NCBI RefSeq assembly: GCF_014637345.1 | Contig: NZ_BMEX01000002.1 | Coordinates: 186,001 to 250,000 of the forward strand | DNA length: 64,000 nucleotides | Direction: 5' to 3' | Origin: Kroppenstedtia guangzhouensis | GTDB taxonomy: Bacteria > Bacillota > Bacilli > Thermoactinomycetales > DSM-45169 | Part shown: positions 19,166 to 28,305 of the stretch, in pieces | Position numbering within the stretch: position 1 is the first letter of the stretch | Layout: each line of letters starts with the position of its first letter | Position numbers and translations under genes: made by a program | Notes under the pieces: model-generated | Database searches by the model: none | Told to the model about the DNA's origin: nothing | What the model saw: only the letters and a program-made list of their open reading frames with translations

Positions 19166-20544
19166 CCTCTCTTCAGTTGTTTCACCCCCGCTTCAAACCG
19201 GTTCAGCGTCTCTTCCACTTCAGCGGCATTGTGAGCCGTGGACAGGGAGAAGCGGCTCAGCGGTTTGAGATAGATTCCTTTTTCCAGGAGCAGATGATCC
19301 AACCGCCGGCGCAGGGAGAGATCGGAACGGAGCCAATCCTGAATCTCCGTCACCGGATGTTCACCCAACACCAGGTTGAAAATGGTGCCATCCCCCACCG
19401 TCCGCGCCGCAAAACCGTACCGGTTCAAAATCTCCTCCATCCCCTCTCGGAGCCGGTGAGCCGCCTCTTCCACCGCCGTGTATACACCCGACTCCTCCAG
19501 GACCGAGATCGTCGCCCAACCGGCACTCAGAATTGTGGGATGCCCATTGTAGGTTCCGCTGTGAAAAAGGACCTCCTCCCCTTTGGCCTCCCGATCCCCT
19601 GCCAGCACATCCCCATGGCGCACCGGCGACGTCAACTCCATGATCTCCCGTCGGCCCCCGACAGCTCCCACAGGAAATCCTCCACCCAGCACTTTGCCAA
19701 GAGCAGTCAGGTCGGGGATGATTCCATACCTCCCTTGAGCACCCGCAAGTCCCATCCGAAACCCGGTCTTCACCTCATCGAAAATCAGAGGAATCCGATG
19801 CCGGCGAGTATACTCCCTCAAGTTGCGCAAAAATTGGGGTTTTGGTGGAATAAACCCGCCTTGGACCGGTTCCAGGATCACCGCCCCCAACTCTTCCCGG
19901 AAGCGATCCAAAATCGGTTCTGCCGTCTCCCAATCGTTAAAGGGAAGTACCACCGTCTGCTCTTGGACCTCTTTTGGAATGCCCATGGAATCGGCCCGCA
20001 CCTCCGGCGGGGTGTTTCTCTTCCGTTTCCGGGCATGGACACTGATCAATACCTGATCATATCCCCCATGATAATGCCCTTCAAATTTGGCCACCTTGTG
20101 CCGGCCGCTAAAGGCCCGGGCCAGTCGGAGAGCAAACATCGTCGCTTCCAGTCCCGAGTTGGTGAAACGGATGGAATCCACACTTGGATACAGGGAGATC
20201 AGTTTGTTCGCCATCTCCATTTCCAGGGCATGGGGGGTTCCGAAAACCGGGGTCCCCATCTGTTCCAACTGTTCCCGAACCGCTTTCATCACGCGGGGAT
20301 GTCCGTGTCCCAACATCAATGCCCCGTAACAAAGATTGTAGTCGATGTACTCATTCCCGTCGACATCCGTCAGTTCCGCCCCTGAGGCGGATTTCATAAA
20401 CAGAGGGTAGGGGTCAAAGTGTTTGATATTGGCTGTTACGCCCCCCGGCATCGATCGGGTGGCTTCTTCATACAATACAGCGGAAGCTCTTGTTTTTTCC
20501 GACAACAGACGGACCGGCTGGGCCGGGATTCCCATCTTTCTCAT
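19162..20544 (-). CDS. Class III aminotransferase, glutamate-1-semialdehyde aminomutase-like
   Basis: 460 aa. Motifs of the GSA-aminomutase branch: RSMPGGVTANIKHFDPYPL, GALMLGHGHP, FTNSGLEATMFALRLARAF, FEGHYHGGYD, LIFDEVKTGFRMG and LTALGKVLGGGFPVGAVGG with the PLP Lys. It is probably not HemL itself: it is longer, has a divergent C-terminus and is paired with an RpiR regulator rather than heme genes. Similar proteins are annotated as aspartate/omega-aminotransferase family; substrate unknown. It is the first gene of a two-gene operon. Confidence 0.85.
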   Translation of the reverse strand: MRKMGIPAQPVRLLSEKTRASAVLYEEATRSMPGGVTANIKHFDPYPLFMKSASGAELTDVDGNEYIDYNLCYGALMLGHGHPRVMKAVREQLEQMGTPVFGTPHALEMEMANKLISLYPSVDSIRFTNSGLEATMFALRLARAFSGRHKVAKFEGHYHGGYDQVLISVHARKRKRNTPPEVRADSMGIPKEVQEQTVVLPFNDWETAEPILDRFREELGAVILEPVQGGFIPPKPQFLRNLREYTRRHRIPLIFDEVKTGFRMGLAGAQGRYGIIPDLTALGKVLGGGFPVGAVGGRREIMELTSPVRHGDVLAGDREAKGEEVLFHSGTYNGHPTILSAGWATISVLEESGVYTAVEEAAHRLREGMEEILNRYGFAARTVGDGTIFNLVLGEHPVTEIQDWLRSDLSLRRRLDHLLLEKGIYLKPLSRFSLSTAHNAAEVEETLNRFEAGVKQLKRG

Positions 20545-20562
20545 CCCCTTGAAAGAAATATT

Positions 20563-20590
20563 TCATTCACTGAGATCAGTTTATGAATGA
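20563..20590. promoter_or_regulatory. Dyad operator candidate upstream of the aminotransferase-rpiR operon
   Basis: TCATTCA and TGAATGA are inverted around CTGAGATCAG, itself a dyad, 19 nt upstream of the aminotransferase start. A nearby palindrome GAAATATTTC (20552-20561 region) adds symmetry. This is where an autoregulating RpiR protein would be expected to bind. The remaining 270 nt up to thiM hold no gene that I can see. Confidence 0.45.
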
Positions 20591-20860
20591 TTTATTTCAT
20601 TATATGTGGGGAACATCGATTTGTTCAGCGCCATTTTCCCTTATATCCCTTGATATAACGGCATCACAATGATGGAGATCCCTTCACCTCACCGGTACTC
20701 CCGTTTACTCCAAAATGAATGATTTCCTTCATATTTTGTTGAACCCAACAAAATAACCATCGGAAACTGGTTCCCGGATGGTTGTACAATACGAGAATGT
20801 CCATTATTTCTCTCCATCAGATATAAGGAGTTTTTCTTTGCCCCCGGAATCGAGGCCCTT

Positions 20861-21679
20861 CTATGCCCCGCCCCATTCCACCCGGGCATATTGCCTTACA
20901 GAGGCACCGTCAAGGGAGTATAACGCATCGAACAATTTCCACCGAAAACTGCCCGGCCCTTTGGCTGATTTCCCCGCCTGTTCCGCCGCGATACCATAAG
21001 TGGCCATAGCGGAAATCGCGGCAAACATCGGCTCTTTAGAGACGGCGGCAAAGGCGGCCACCACCGGGGCACACATACAACCCGTTCCGGTGATGGTTCC
21101 CATCAGGAAGTGACCGTTGGAAACCTCGGCCCATTTGACTCCATCAGTGATGATATCCTTCTCACCGGTGACAATGACCGTGAGCCCCCATTTTTTTGCC
21201 GCTTTGATGGCGATGGTTCGGATGTCATCCACATGACCTGAATCGACTCCCCTAACCTGGGCCCGTTCTCCTGCGAGTGTGGCAATCTCCCCGGCATTTC
21301 CTTTCAGATGGGAGATTCGGATCCTCTCCAGCAGCCTCTTCGCCGTTTCAGTTCGAAAGGAAGTGGCCCCGGCTCCCACCGGATCCAACACTACAGGGAT
21401 TCCCTTTTTATTGGCGGATCTTCCCGCCTGGATCATGGCCTCCACCTGAGGCGCATGCAAAGTTCCGATGTTCAATACCAAAGTTGAGGCCCATCCGGCC
21501 ATCTCCGCCACTTCTTCCGGAGCATGGGCCATGACTGGAGAAGCACCACAACTGAGGGTGATGTTGGCACAATCGTTGACGGTCACCTCGTTGGTGATCT
21601 GGTGCACCAGCGGACGCCTCTTCCTCACTTCCTGGATGAGATCGGGATTCCAATTCAATCGGATCGCCTCCTGATCCAT
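20861..21679 (-). CDS. thiM: Hydroxyethylthiazole kinase
   Basis: 272 aa, the family length. It phosphorylates the thiazole alcohol for thiamine salvage. Motifs: RPLVHQITNEVTVNDCANITLSCGASPVMA, VLNIGTL, VVLDPVGAGAT (substrate and Mg site), LKGNAGEIATLAG and the catalytic GTGCMCAPVVAAF, where the Cys in the anion-hole loop is typical. A TTG at 21658 with AGGAGG 8 nt before it may be the real start (265 aa). Preceded by a TPP riboswitch; no other thi gene is adjacent. Confidence 0.93.
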   Translation of the reverse strand: MDQEAIRLNWNPDLIQEVRKRRPLVHQITNEVTVNDCANITLSCGASPVMAHAPEEVAEMAGWASTLVLNIGTLHAPQVEAMIQAGRSANKKGIPVVLDPVGAGATSFRTETAKRLLERIRISHLKGNAGEIATLAGERAQVRGVDSGHVDDIRTIAIKAAKKWGLTVIVTGEKDIITDGVKWAEVSNGHFLMGTITGTGCMCAPVVAAFAAVSKEPMFAAISAMATYGIAAEQAGKSAKGPGSFRWKLFDALYSLDGASVRQYARVEWGGA

Positions 21680-21712
21680 TCATGACCAACCCATCCTCGA
21701 GGGATCCCATTC

Positions 21713-21842
21713 AAAAAGGCCGCCCCACCGGGAGCGGCTTTTCATACACCAAATCAGCCTGTACTCCCTTCGCCGGTATGATCCGGATCAGGTTCAAAGG
21801 GTTGGGCAGGATCCCTCTCAGCCGGTTGGCACCCCTGTACTC
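21713..21842 (-). promoter_or_regulatory. TPP riboswitch (THI box) with terminator controlling thiM
   Basis: The minus strand reads GGGGTGCC, GGCTGAGAGGGA, CCCTTTGAACCTGATC, GGATCATACCGGCGAAGGGA (aptamer about 21760-21842), all in TPP-box order. A GCCGCTCC/GGGGCGGC hairpin with a TTTTTG tail follows at 21713-21742, so TPP should cause early termination. Confidence 0.96.
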
Positions 21843-21864
21843 AAATCAAATGGATTTTCCATCC

Positions 21865-21893
21865 ATCATAAAAAGAAAGAAGCATTTTGTCAA
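21865..21893 (-). promoter_or_regulatory. SigA-type promoter of thiM
   Basis: Minus strand TTGACA (21888-21893), 17 nt, TATGAT (21865-21870), about 25 nt before the TPP aptamer. Confidence 0.85.
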
Positions 21894-21964
21894 ACCCACT
21901 TTCAATTGCCTCCCCTGAATCCTTTGTTCAGGGGCGCAGTCCAGGTTGTCTCAGCCACTTTCCG

Positions 21965-24418
21965 TCAATTGGCCACAATATTGATCAGTTTGCCGGGGAC
22001 GACGATCACTTTACGAACCGTTTTTCCTTCCAGAAGGCTTCTCACTTTTTCTTCCGCCATTACCCGATCCTCCACTTCCCTACGATCCGCCCGGGCGGGA
22101 ACAACCGCCTTGTGCCGGACCTTGCCGTTGATCTGTACGACCATCTCCACTTCATCCAAAATGAGGGCGTCCGGATCAAAGGAAGGCCAGGGCTGGTCAT
22201 GGACACTGGACTCATAACCCAGTTCCCGCCACATTTCCTCGGTGATATGAGGCACAAAGGGAGCCAACAGGATGATCGCCTTCTCAATCGCCTCCGCCAG
22301 CACTCCCTGATTGGCGTCGGCGGGATGGGAGTGGATCGCGTTGATCAGCTCCATGATCGCACTGACCGCAGTATTGAATTGGAGACGATCCCCTACGTCG
22401 TCAGTCACCTTTTTAATGGTCTGCTGTAGGGTGCGATACAGCTCTTTGGCCTCTTTTGTTTCCATCTTTGCCGCCGGTCGGTTGCGGAAGAGTTCCTTGT
22501 GTTGCTGAACCATTCGCCAGACACGGTTGAGGAAACGGTGGCTGCCCTCCACCCCGGTATCGCTCCAGTCCAGTTCCCCGTCAGGAGGAGCGGCAAACAG
22601 GATGAACAGACGGGCGGTATCCGCCCCGTAACGGTCGATAATCTCCATCGGAGAGACGACATTTCCCTTGGACTTGGACATTTTGGCCCCATCCTTGAGC
22701 ACCATGCCCAGCGGGAAATAATGGGCAAAAGGTTCAATCGCCTCCACCATTCCCGCATCGTGCAACACCTTGGTGAAGAAACGGGAGTACAGCAGGTGAA
22801 GCACCGCATGTTCGATTCCCCCGATGTAAAAGTCCACCGGCATCCATTGATTGGCCCGCTCGGGATCAAAGGGCCGGTCGTTGTTGTGGGGATCGGTGTA
22901 GCGCAAAAAATACCAGGAAGAGTCGATGAAAGTATCCATCGTGTCCGTCTCCCGGCGCGCCTTCCCACCGCAGGCGGGACAGGTGGTGTGGACAAAGCTT
23001 TCCGAGGTGGCAAGGGGATTGCTCTTTCCGTCAAAGACCACATCCTCCGGCACCATCACCGGCAACTCTTCCTTGGGAACGGGTACGATGCCGCAGGAAT
23101 CGCAATAGACGATGGGGATGGGACATCCCCAGTAGCGTTGGCGGGAAATCAACCAGTCCCGCAACCGGTAAGAGACGGTCTTCTTCCCTTTGCCCGTCTG
23201 AGCCAGGTGGTCGGCGATCGCCCCGATCGCTTTCCGGTTGTCCATGCCGTCAAAGGGCCCGGAGTTGACCAAAATCCCCTCCGCTGTATATGCCTCTCCC
23301 TCGGGAGCCTCTCCCTTTTTCGGCCGGACCACCGTTCGGATCGGCAGCCCGTATTGTTTGGCAAACAGAAAGTCCCGCTCATCGTGGGCCGGAACCCCCA
23401 TCACCGCCCCCGTTCCGTAGTCCATCAAGACGTAGTTGGCCACCCAGATCGGCACTTCTTCCCCGGTCAGGGGGTGTCGAGCCTTGGCCCCCGTGTCATA
23501 GCCGATTTTCTTCACATCGGAACCGGTGCGGGAGCGCTCTGACTGGCTTTTCATCTCCCGGATGAAGGCGCGGACCTCCTCTTCCCCCGATTTTCCCCGG
23601 ATCAGTTGTTCCACCAAGGGATGCTCCGGGGCAAGGACCAGATAGGTGACACCAAAGAGGGTGTCGGGCCGGGTGGTGAAGACAGAGATGCGCTCCTCCA
23701 TCCCGGGAATGGAAAAGACCACCTCGGCTCCTTCACTGCGGCCGATCCAGTTGCGCTGCATCATCTTGACCTGTTCCGGCCATTGCTGCATTTTTTCCAG
23801 ATCTTCCACGAGCCGGTCGGCATAATCGGTGATGCGCAGGAACCACTGTTCCAGTTCCTTTTTCTCCACCACGGTGTCACAACGCCAGCAACGACCCTCT
23901 TCCACTTGTTCGTTAGCGAGCACCGTCTGGCAGTTGGGACACCAGTTGACCGCCCCTTGTTTGCGGTAGGCCAACCCCCGCTCGTGGAAAAGCAGGAACA
24001 ACCACTGGGTGAACCGGTAATATTCCGGGGTACAGGTTCCCACATACCGGTTCCAATCATAGGATAAACCGAGCCGGGTCTGTTCCTCCCGAATCCGTTT
24101 CATATTGTTCAATGTCCACTCCCGTGGATTGACCCCCCGTTGAATGGCAGCGTTTTCAGCCGGCAGCCCGAAAGCATCCGCCCCCATGGGATGGATCACT
24201 TGGTAACCGTTCATCCGCTTAAAGCGGGCGACGAGGTCTCCCATGGAGTAATTACGCACGTGACCCATATGGAGCCCTTCCCCCGAAGGATAGGGAAACA
24301 TCTCCAAAGCATAAAATTTCGGTTGGTCTGACACCTGCTCCGGTATCCGGTATGCATGATTCTCCTCCCAGATCTGCTGCCACTTGGGCTCGATCTCCTG
24401 AGGTATGTACTTTTTCAC
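21965..24418 (-). CDS. leuS: Leucyl-tRNA synthetase
   Basis: 817-aa bacterial-type class I synthetase. HIGH motif as EGLHMGHVRNYS (about 48-59), zinc-type Cys pairs in NWCPNCQ and GRCWRC, the CP1 editing domain (FTTRPDTLFGVTY, VMGVPAHDERD), and the KMSKS loop GAKMSKSKGNVVSP. The C-terminal anticodon-binding region ends VRKVIVVPGKLINIVAN. It stands between a T-box leader and a 24-bp CCCCTGAA/TTCAGGGG hairpin (21907-21934). Confidence 0.98.
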   Translation of the reverse strand: MKKYIPQEIEPKWQQIWEENHAYRIPEQVSDQPKFYALEMFPYPSGEGLHMGHVRNYSMGDLVARFKRMNGYQVIHPMGADAFGLPAENAAIQRGVNPREWTLNNMKRIREEQTRLGLSYDWNRYVGTCTPEYYRFTQWLFLLFHERGLAYRKQGAVNWCPNCQTVLANEQVEEGRCWRCDTVVEKKELEQWFLRITDYADRLVEDLEKMQQWPEQVKMMQRNWIGRSEGAEVVFSIPGMEERISVFTTRPDTLFGVTYLVLAPEHPLVEQLIRGKSGEEEVRAFIREMKSQSERSRTGSDVKKIGYDTGAKARHPLTGEEVPIWVANYVLMDYGTGAVMGVPAHDERDFLFAKQYGLPIRTVVRPKKGEAPEGEAYTAEGILVNSGPFDGMDNRKAIGAIADHLAQTGKGKKTVSYRLRDWLISRQRYWGCPIPIVYCDSCGIVPVPKEELPVMVPEDVVFDGKSNPLATSESFVHTTCPACGGKARRETDTMDTFIDSSWYFLRYTDPHNNDRPFDPERANQWMPVDFYIGGIEHAVLHLLYSRFFTKVLHDAGMVEAIEPFAHYFPLGMVLKDGAKMSKSKGNVVSPMEIIDRYGADTARLFILFAAPPDGELDWSDTGVEGSHRFLNRVWRMVQQHKELFRNRPAAKMETKEAKELYRTLQQTIKKVTDDVGDRLQFNTAVSAIMELINAIHSHPADANQGVLAEAIEKAIILLAPFVPHITEEMWRELGYESSVHDQPWPSFDPDALILDEVEMVVQINGKVRHKAVVPARADRREVEDRVMAEEKVRSLLEGKTVRKVIVVPGKLINIVAN

Positions 24419-24440
24419 GAAACCACCCCTCCAAACACAT

Positions 24441-24713
24441 ATAAAACCTCCCGCCCCCGGCTCGGTTGCCAGGGACGAGAGGTTGATTCACATTCTCCCG
24501 CGGTACCACCCTGCTTGGCATCATTGGATGCCCGCTCTTCCGGATCCGTTATCGGGGATCAGCCGTCACAGGATACTCGATGGGTTTCCCCTGTGAGGCG
24601 ACGGGGTGAGTTCACCCGCTCCTCCTCATCGGCTCGCACCGGCCGCCGATTCTCTGGGCAGGAAGTTACAGGTTACTGTTCCCCGTCATCGCCTGATTTC
24701 GAAGGTATTTTCT
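24441..24713 (-). promoter_or_regulatory. T-box riboswitch of leuS (Leu specifier)
   Basis: The minus strand holds the T-box sequence AGGGTGGTACCGCGGGAGAA (24494-24513), which pairs with uncharged tRNA. Upstream, stem I contains GGTGAACTCACC; its CTC at 24608-24610 is a leucine codon and the likely specifier. Downstream ACCTCTCG and CGGGAGGT form the terminator (24443-24483), followed by TTTTAT. Confidence 0.94.
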
Positions 24714-24741
24714 CATGCTATCGCTGAATAATTTAATTAAC

Positions 24742-24771
24742 ATTATATGCAACAGATTGGATCGATGTCAA
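24742..24771 (-). promoter_or_regulatory. Consensus SigA promoter of leuS
   Basis: Minus strand TTGACA (24766-24771), 18 nt, TATAAT (24742-24747): both hexamers are perfect. Confidence 0.9.
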
Positions 24772-24814
24772 CGACCTTCCCGGATTTTTGTTTCCACTGG
24801 ATGTACAAACCCGG

Positions 24815-25156
24815 TTATCGGGCACCCACTTGGGCTGCATCTCCCCACAGACGCTCCAAATCGTAGAAATCCCGCTCATCCTTGTGGAAGACATGGACGA
24901 CCACATCGCCGAGATCGATCAACACCCAACGCGCTTCGGACAAACCCTCCACCGACCGCGGGGGGTGCCCCGCTTGTTCCATCTTCTTTTTGATGGATTC
25001 GGCGATCGCCTGCACCTGCGTCTGAGAATTTCCATGACAGATCACAAAATAATCAGCGATCACAGACAGACCCCGAATATCGAGAATAGTGATGCGTTGG
25101 GCTTTCTTCTCCTCGGCGGCCGCGGCCGCCAACTTGGCGATTTCCACCAGGTTCAA
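24815..25156 (-). CDS. rsfS: Ribosomal silencing factor RsfS
   Basis: 113 aa, the usual size. It binds L14 and blocks subunit joining in starvation. Motifs AQRITILDIRGLSVIADYFVICHGNS and WVLIDLGDVVVHVFHKDERDFYDLERLWGDA match the RsfS/Iojap family. Its start overlaps the yqeK stop by 4 nt. Last gene of the yqeG-rsfS operon; the usual next gene yqeM is missing and leuS follows. Confidence 0.95.
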   Translation of the reverse strand: MNLVEIAKLAAAAAEEKKAQRITILDIRGLSVIADYFVICHGNSQTQVQAIAESIKKKMEQAGHPPRSVEGLSEARWVLIDLGDVVVHVFHKDERDFYDLERLWGDAAQVGAR

Positions 25157-25743
25157 AGAGACTCCTCCTTCGGTCTTGGTTGGCGGATTCGGTCCACCAT
25201 GTCATTGCGGGCAGCTACGGTCAAGGGATACACTTTTTGACCTCGTTGGATGAGAAAAACCAGGGTATTGTCCAAAGACTTCAATACGGCCTGATCCAGA
25301 TCCTTCCTAGCCAGCTCACGGACTTCCTCTACTCCAGGAAACTGTCTCCCGGGTTCAATATAATCCGCTAGAAAGATCACTTTGTCTAATAAAGACATAT
25401 GCGGCCGACCCGTCGTGTGATAACGGATGGCGTCCAATACCCCTTCATCTTCAACCTCCAGCTCTTCCCTGACCACTTCCGCTCCCACCGGGGCATGCCA
25501 CAGCTCCACATGATGCTTCAACAGATCCTGGGGCAATCCCCGCTCCCGAATGATCCTTTCCATCCGCTCCCGCGGCCAAAACTTGCAGTAATCGTGCAAC
25601 AGTGCGGCCAGCCGGGCCTGCTTTCGATCCACTCCGACACGATCTGCCAGCTCCACCGCGGTCTCCACCACCCGCAGAGTATGCTCCCAACGGGTTTTCG
25701 GCAATTGCTTCCGGACGGCTTCGGTCCGTTCATCCTGATTCAT
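25153..25743 (-). CDS. yqeK: YqeK, HD-domain Ap4A hydrolase
   Basis: 196 aa. HD-domain metal ligands: RWEHTLRVVETAVELA, ALLHDYCKFWP (HD), LWHAPVGAEV and ADYIEPGRQFPGVEEVRELA. The family hydrolyses Ap4A symmetrically to two ADP. It overlaps nadD by 14 nt and rsfS by 4 nt, so it is translated as part of one operon. Confidence 0.93.
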   Translation of the reverse strand: MNQDERTEAVRKQLPKTRWEHTLRVVETAVELADRVGVDRKQARLAALLHDYCKFWPRERMERIIRERGLPQDLLKHHVELWHAPVGAEVVREELEVEDEGVLDAIRYHTTGRPHMSLLDKVIFLADYIEPGRQFPGVEEVRELARKDLDQAVLKSLDNTLVFLIQRGQKVYPLTVAARNDMVDRIRQPRPKEESL

Positions 25744-26332
25744 ACAGTCGATGCGCCTCCATATACTGTCTGACCGGCTCGGGCACGAGATACCGGACGG
25801 AGCCTCCTTGGGCCACCCGATTCCGGATCCAGGTGGAGGAGAGGTCCACGGTGACCCCTTCCTTGACCCAGGTCACCCTGTCCTTAATATGGTCGGGAAG
25901 TTGCTCCATATCCAATTTCACCCCCGGCCGCATCAGACCGATCACTTCCACTGAAGCAAGGATTTCTTCTATTCTAACCCATCGCGGCAAATCAAGCACC
26001 ATATCTGCGCCTACAATCAGAAAAAAACGGGTGTCCGGCTGTTCCCGACAAAGGAGTCGCACCGTGTCCACAGTGTAGGAAGGCCCGCTCCGGTCCATCT
26101 CCACCCGGGAAGCCCGGAAGGAAGGATGGTCCGCCACTGCCCGTTCCACCATGGTGAACCGGTCTTTTGCAGAAGCAGCGACTCCCTGTTTATGGGGAGG
26201 GATCGGTGCCGGGACAAACCAGACCTCCTCCAACCCCGCCGCTTGGCGGGCCTGTTCGGCCATCACCAGGTGGCCGATGTGAATGGGATCAAAGGTGCCC
26301 CCGTAGATCCCGATTTTCTTCCCTTTCTTCAT
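25730..26332 (-). CDS. nadD: Nicotinate-nucleotide adenylyltransferase
   Basis: About 200 aa from the ATG at 26332, which overlaps the aroE stop as TGATG; an upstream in-frame start only adds 23 Gly/Ala residues. It makes deamido-NAD from nicotinate mononucleotide and ATP. The motifs KIGIYGGTFDPIHIGHLVMAE (with the GxFDPxHxGH signature) and the C-terminal DLSSTWIRNRV (ISSTxIR) are intact. In Bacillus the RNA-binding gene yqeI/yhbY lies just ahead; here it is absent. Confidence 0.95.
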   Translation of the reverse strand: MKKGKKIGIYGGTFDPIHIGHLVMAEQARQAAGLEEVWFVPAPIPPHKQGVAASAKDRFTMVERAVADHPSFRASRVEMDRSGPSYTVDTVRLLCREQPDTRFFLIVGADMVLDLPRWVRIEEILASVEVIGLMRPGVKLDMEQLPDHIKDRVTWVKEGVTVDLSSTWIRNRVAQGGSVRYLVPEPVRQYMEAHRLYESG

Positions 26333-27183
26333 CACGACTCCCCCAATGCCTGCTCCAACACCTCGCCCATCCGCTCCACCGGCGCCCGCTGTCCTGTCCA
26401 CCGTTCATAGGCCAAGGCCCCCTGGTGAAGCAACATCCCCAACCCGCTGTGCACCCGTGCCCCCCGGGCTTTCGCTTCCTGCAACAGACGGGTCTCCCGG
26501 GGATGGTAGATCAAATCGCTGACCAGGAGTCCCTTGTGGAGGCAGGCGGGATCCACCAGACAGTCTTCGGTGTGGGGATGCATCCCCACGGATGTGGACT
26601 GTACCAGCAGGTCCGCCTCCCGGATCGCTGTCCCGGCTTCCCCCGGAGGAATCCCGTCGGCACGGGTCCAACGGCGGAGATGGTCAGCCAGATCCTTCGC
26701 TTTTTTTTCCGTTCGGTTGACGATCCGAATTTGCTCCGCTCCGGCCCGGGCCAAGGTGTACCCGACGGCGCGGGCGGCACCGCCAGCCCCCAGGATCACC
26801 ACCCGGCTTCCCTTGACATCTAAACCTGTCTCCCGCACCAATGATTCCAGATAACCGGCACCGTCGGTATTGGTTCCGATCAGGCGGCCTTCCCGCCGGA
26901 TCACGGTATTGACCGCCCCAATCTCCCGAGCACTCTCTTCCACTTCGTCCAGATACTCCATTACGGCCACCTTGTGGGGAATGGTGACATTCCAGCCCCG
27001 AAAACCGAGGCTCTTCAAACCCGCCACGGCCCTCCCCAACTCTTCCGACGCCACATCAAAGGCGAGATAGACCCAGGGAAGACCCTCCTGCCGGAAGGCT
27101 TCGTTCATCATCTCCGGTGATTTGGAATGGGCCACCGGATGGCCGATCAACCCCGTCTTCTCCGTCACCGCATCCAGTTTCAA
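26332..27183 (-). CDS. aroE: Shikimate dehydrogenase
   Basis: 283 aa from a TTG start with GAGGAGGAAAAGGA upstream. It reduces 3-dehydroshikimate with NADPH. LIGHPVAHSKSPEMMNEAF binds substrate; NVTIPHK holds the catalytic Lys; NTDGAGYLESL contributes the catalytic Asp; VVILGAGGAARAVGY is the NADP-binding loop with NRTEKKA following. Located 18 nt after yqeH. Confidence 0.96.
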   Translation of the reverse strand: MKLDAVTEKTGLIGHPVAHSKSPEMMNEAFRQEGLPWVYLAFDVASEELGRAVAGLKSLGFRGWNVTIPHKVAVMEYLDEVEESAREIGAVNTVIRREGRLIGTNTDGAGYLESLVRETGLDVKGSRVVILGAGGAARAVGYTLARAGAEQIRIVNRTEKKAKDLADHLRRWTRADGIPPGEAGTAIREADLLVQSTSVGMHPHTEDCLVDPACLHKGLLVSDLIYHPRETRLLQEAKARGARVHSGLGMLLHQGALAYERWTGQRAPVERMGEVLEQALGES

Positions 27184-27201
27184 TCCTTTTCCTCCTCTTC
27201 T

Positions 27202-28305
27202 CTACAGGATGGCCGGCCGCACTTCCACCCGAACTCCACGTGGCACCCACAGCTCCACTCGGGCCCGCTCTTTGCCCGTGGCGATCCACCCCAGTCCGGA
27301 GATGACCAGGTCCTGTTTCTGTTTTCCGTCAAGATGAAAGGTGTGGCGCACCAGCGGCGGCAGGGAAGAGGGATCCTTTGGCGGAGACAGAAACTCCCCC
27401 CGGTGTTTCTCCCAGACCTCATCTGCCTTGGCCAGTTTGGTGCGGTGAATATAGAAGGAGTTGGCCATGTAACAGACAAAGGGCTGGCGTACTCCTTCAC
27501 TGTAATCCATCCGGGCCAGACCGCCAAAAAAGAGGGTTTGTCCGTCGTTCAATTGATAAACCTTCGGTTTGATCTCGCTCTTGGGCGTGATCTCACTCAA
27601 CTCCTCCGGCTCCACCCACTCACTCATGCGGTCCCGCCGCACGATCCCAGGCATATCCACCAGTTCCCGCTCCCCCTCCAGGGGAATGTGAATCGTATCC
27701 AAGGTGGTTCCGGGATAGGGGGAGGTGGTGATCACCTCTTCCCCGCTGCCAAACTCCTTCAACAGCCGGTTGATCAGAGTCGACTTGCCCACATTGGCTG
27801 TCCCTGTCACAAAGACATCCTGCCCCTCCCGGTGGGTCTCGATGGCCCGGACCACTTCGTCAAAGTGATACCCCTTAGCCGCACTGGTCAGGACCACATC
27901 CACCGGTTGGACACCCAGCTCCCCGACGGTGTGAACCACCCATTCCTTGAGGCGCTGCACTTTGGCTGATTTGGGGAAGAGATCCAACTTGTTCCCCAGG
28001 ATGAGGATCGGGTTGCCACCGGTATGTCGCTGAATCCCCGGAATCCAACTGCCGGACAAATCAAACAGGTCCACCACCTGAACAACCAGCGCCTTTCGGT
28101 TGCCGATCTCCCCCAGCATCGACAGATACACATCCGGATCCTGTTCCACCGGGGCCACCTCATTGTAGTGGCGGATCCGAAAACAGCGTCTGCAAATGGG
28201 ATGCTCCCGCTCCAGAGCCGTCAAAGGCACATAACCCGGCTTCTCCGGATACTCCGTCTGCAGTAAAACCCCACACCCTTCACATCCAACTTCCCGCTCC
28301 ATCAT
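27202..28305 (-). CDS. yqeH: YqeH, circularly permuted ribosome-assembly GTPase
   Basis: About 367 aa from ATGATG at 28305 (GGGAGGAGC upstream). An N-terminal zinc finger (CEGCGVLLQ and HPICRRCFRIRHYNEV) precedes the GTPase motifs in permuted order: G4 LGNKLDLFP, G5-like TSAAKGYH, G1 VTGTANVGKSTLINRLL, G2/G3 TTLDTI and DMPGIV. It is needed for 30S assembly. It overlaps the yqeG stop. Confidence 0.95.
   Translation of the reverse strand: MMEREVGCEGCGVLLQTEYPEKPGYVPLTALEREHPICRRCFRIRHYNEVAPVEQDPDVYLSMLGEIGNRKALVVQVVDLFDLSGSWIPGIQRHTGGNPILILGNKLDLFPKSAKVQRLKEWVVHTVGELGVQPVDVVLTSAAKGYHFDEVVRAIETHREGQDVFVTGTANVGKSTLINRLLKEFGSGEEVITTSPYPGTTLDTIHIPLEGERELVDMPGIVRRDRMSEWVEPEELSEITPKSEIKPKVYQLNDGQTLFFGGLARMDYSEGVRQPFVCYMANSFYIHRTKLAKADEVWEKHRGEFLSPPKDPSSLPPLVRHTFHLDGKQKQDLVISGLGWIATGKERARVELWVPRGVRVEVRPAIL

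Noticed and set aside
19045-20385. 446-codon plus-strand ORF
   Set aside because: Antisense to the class III aminotransferase gene, whose PLP motifs are intact; the ORF has no family features.
22499-23542. 347-codon plus-strand ORF opposite leuS
   Set aside because: Shadow of a highly conserved leuS frame in a G+C-rich gene.
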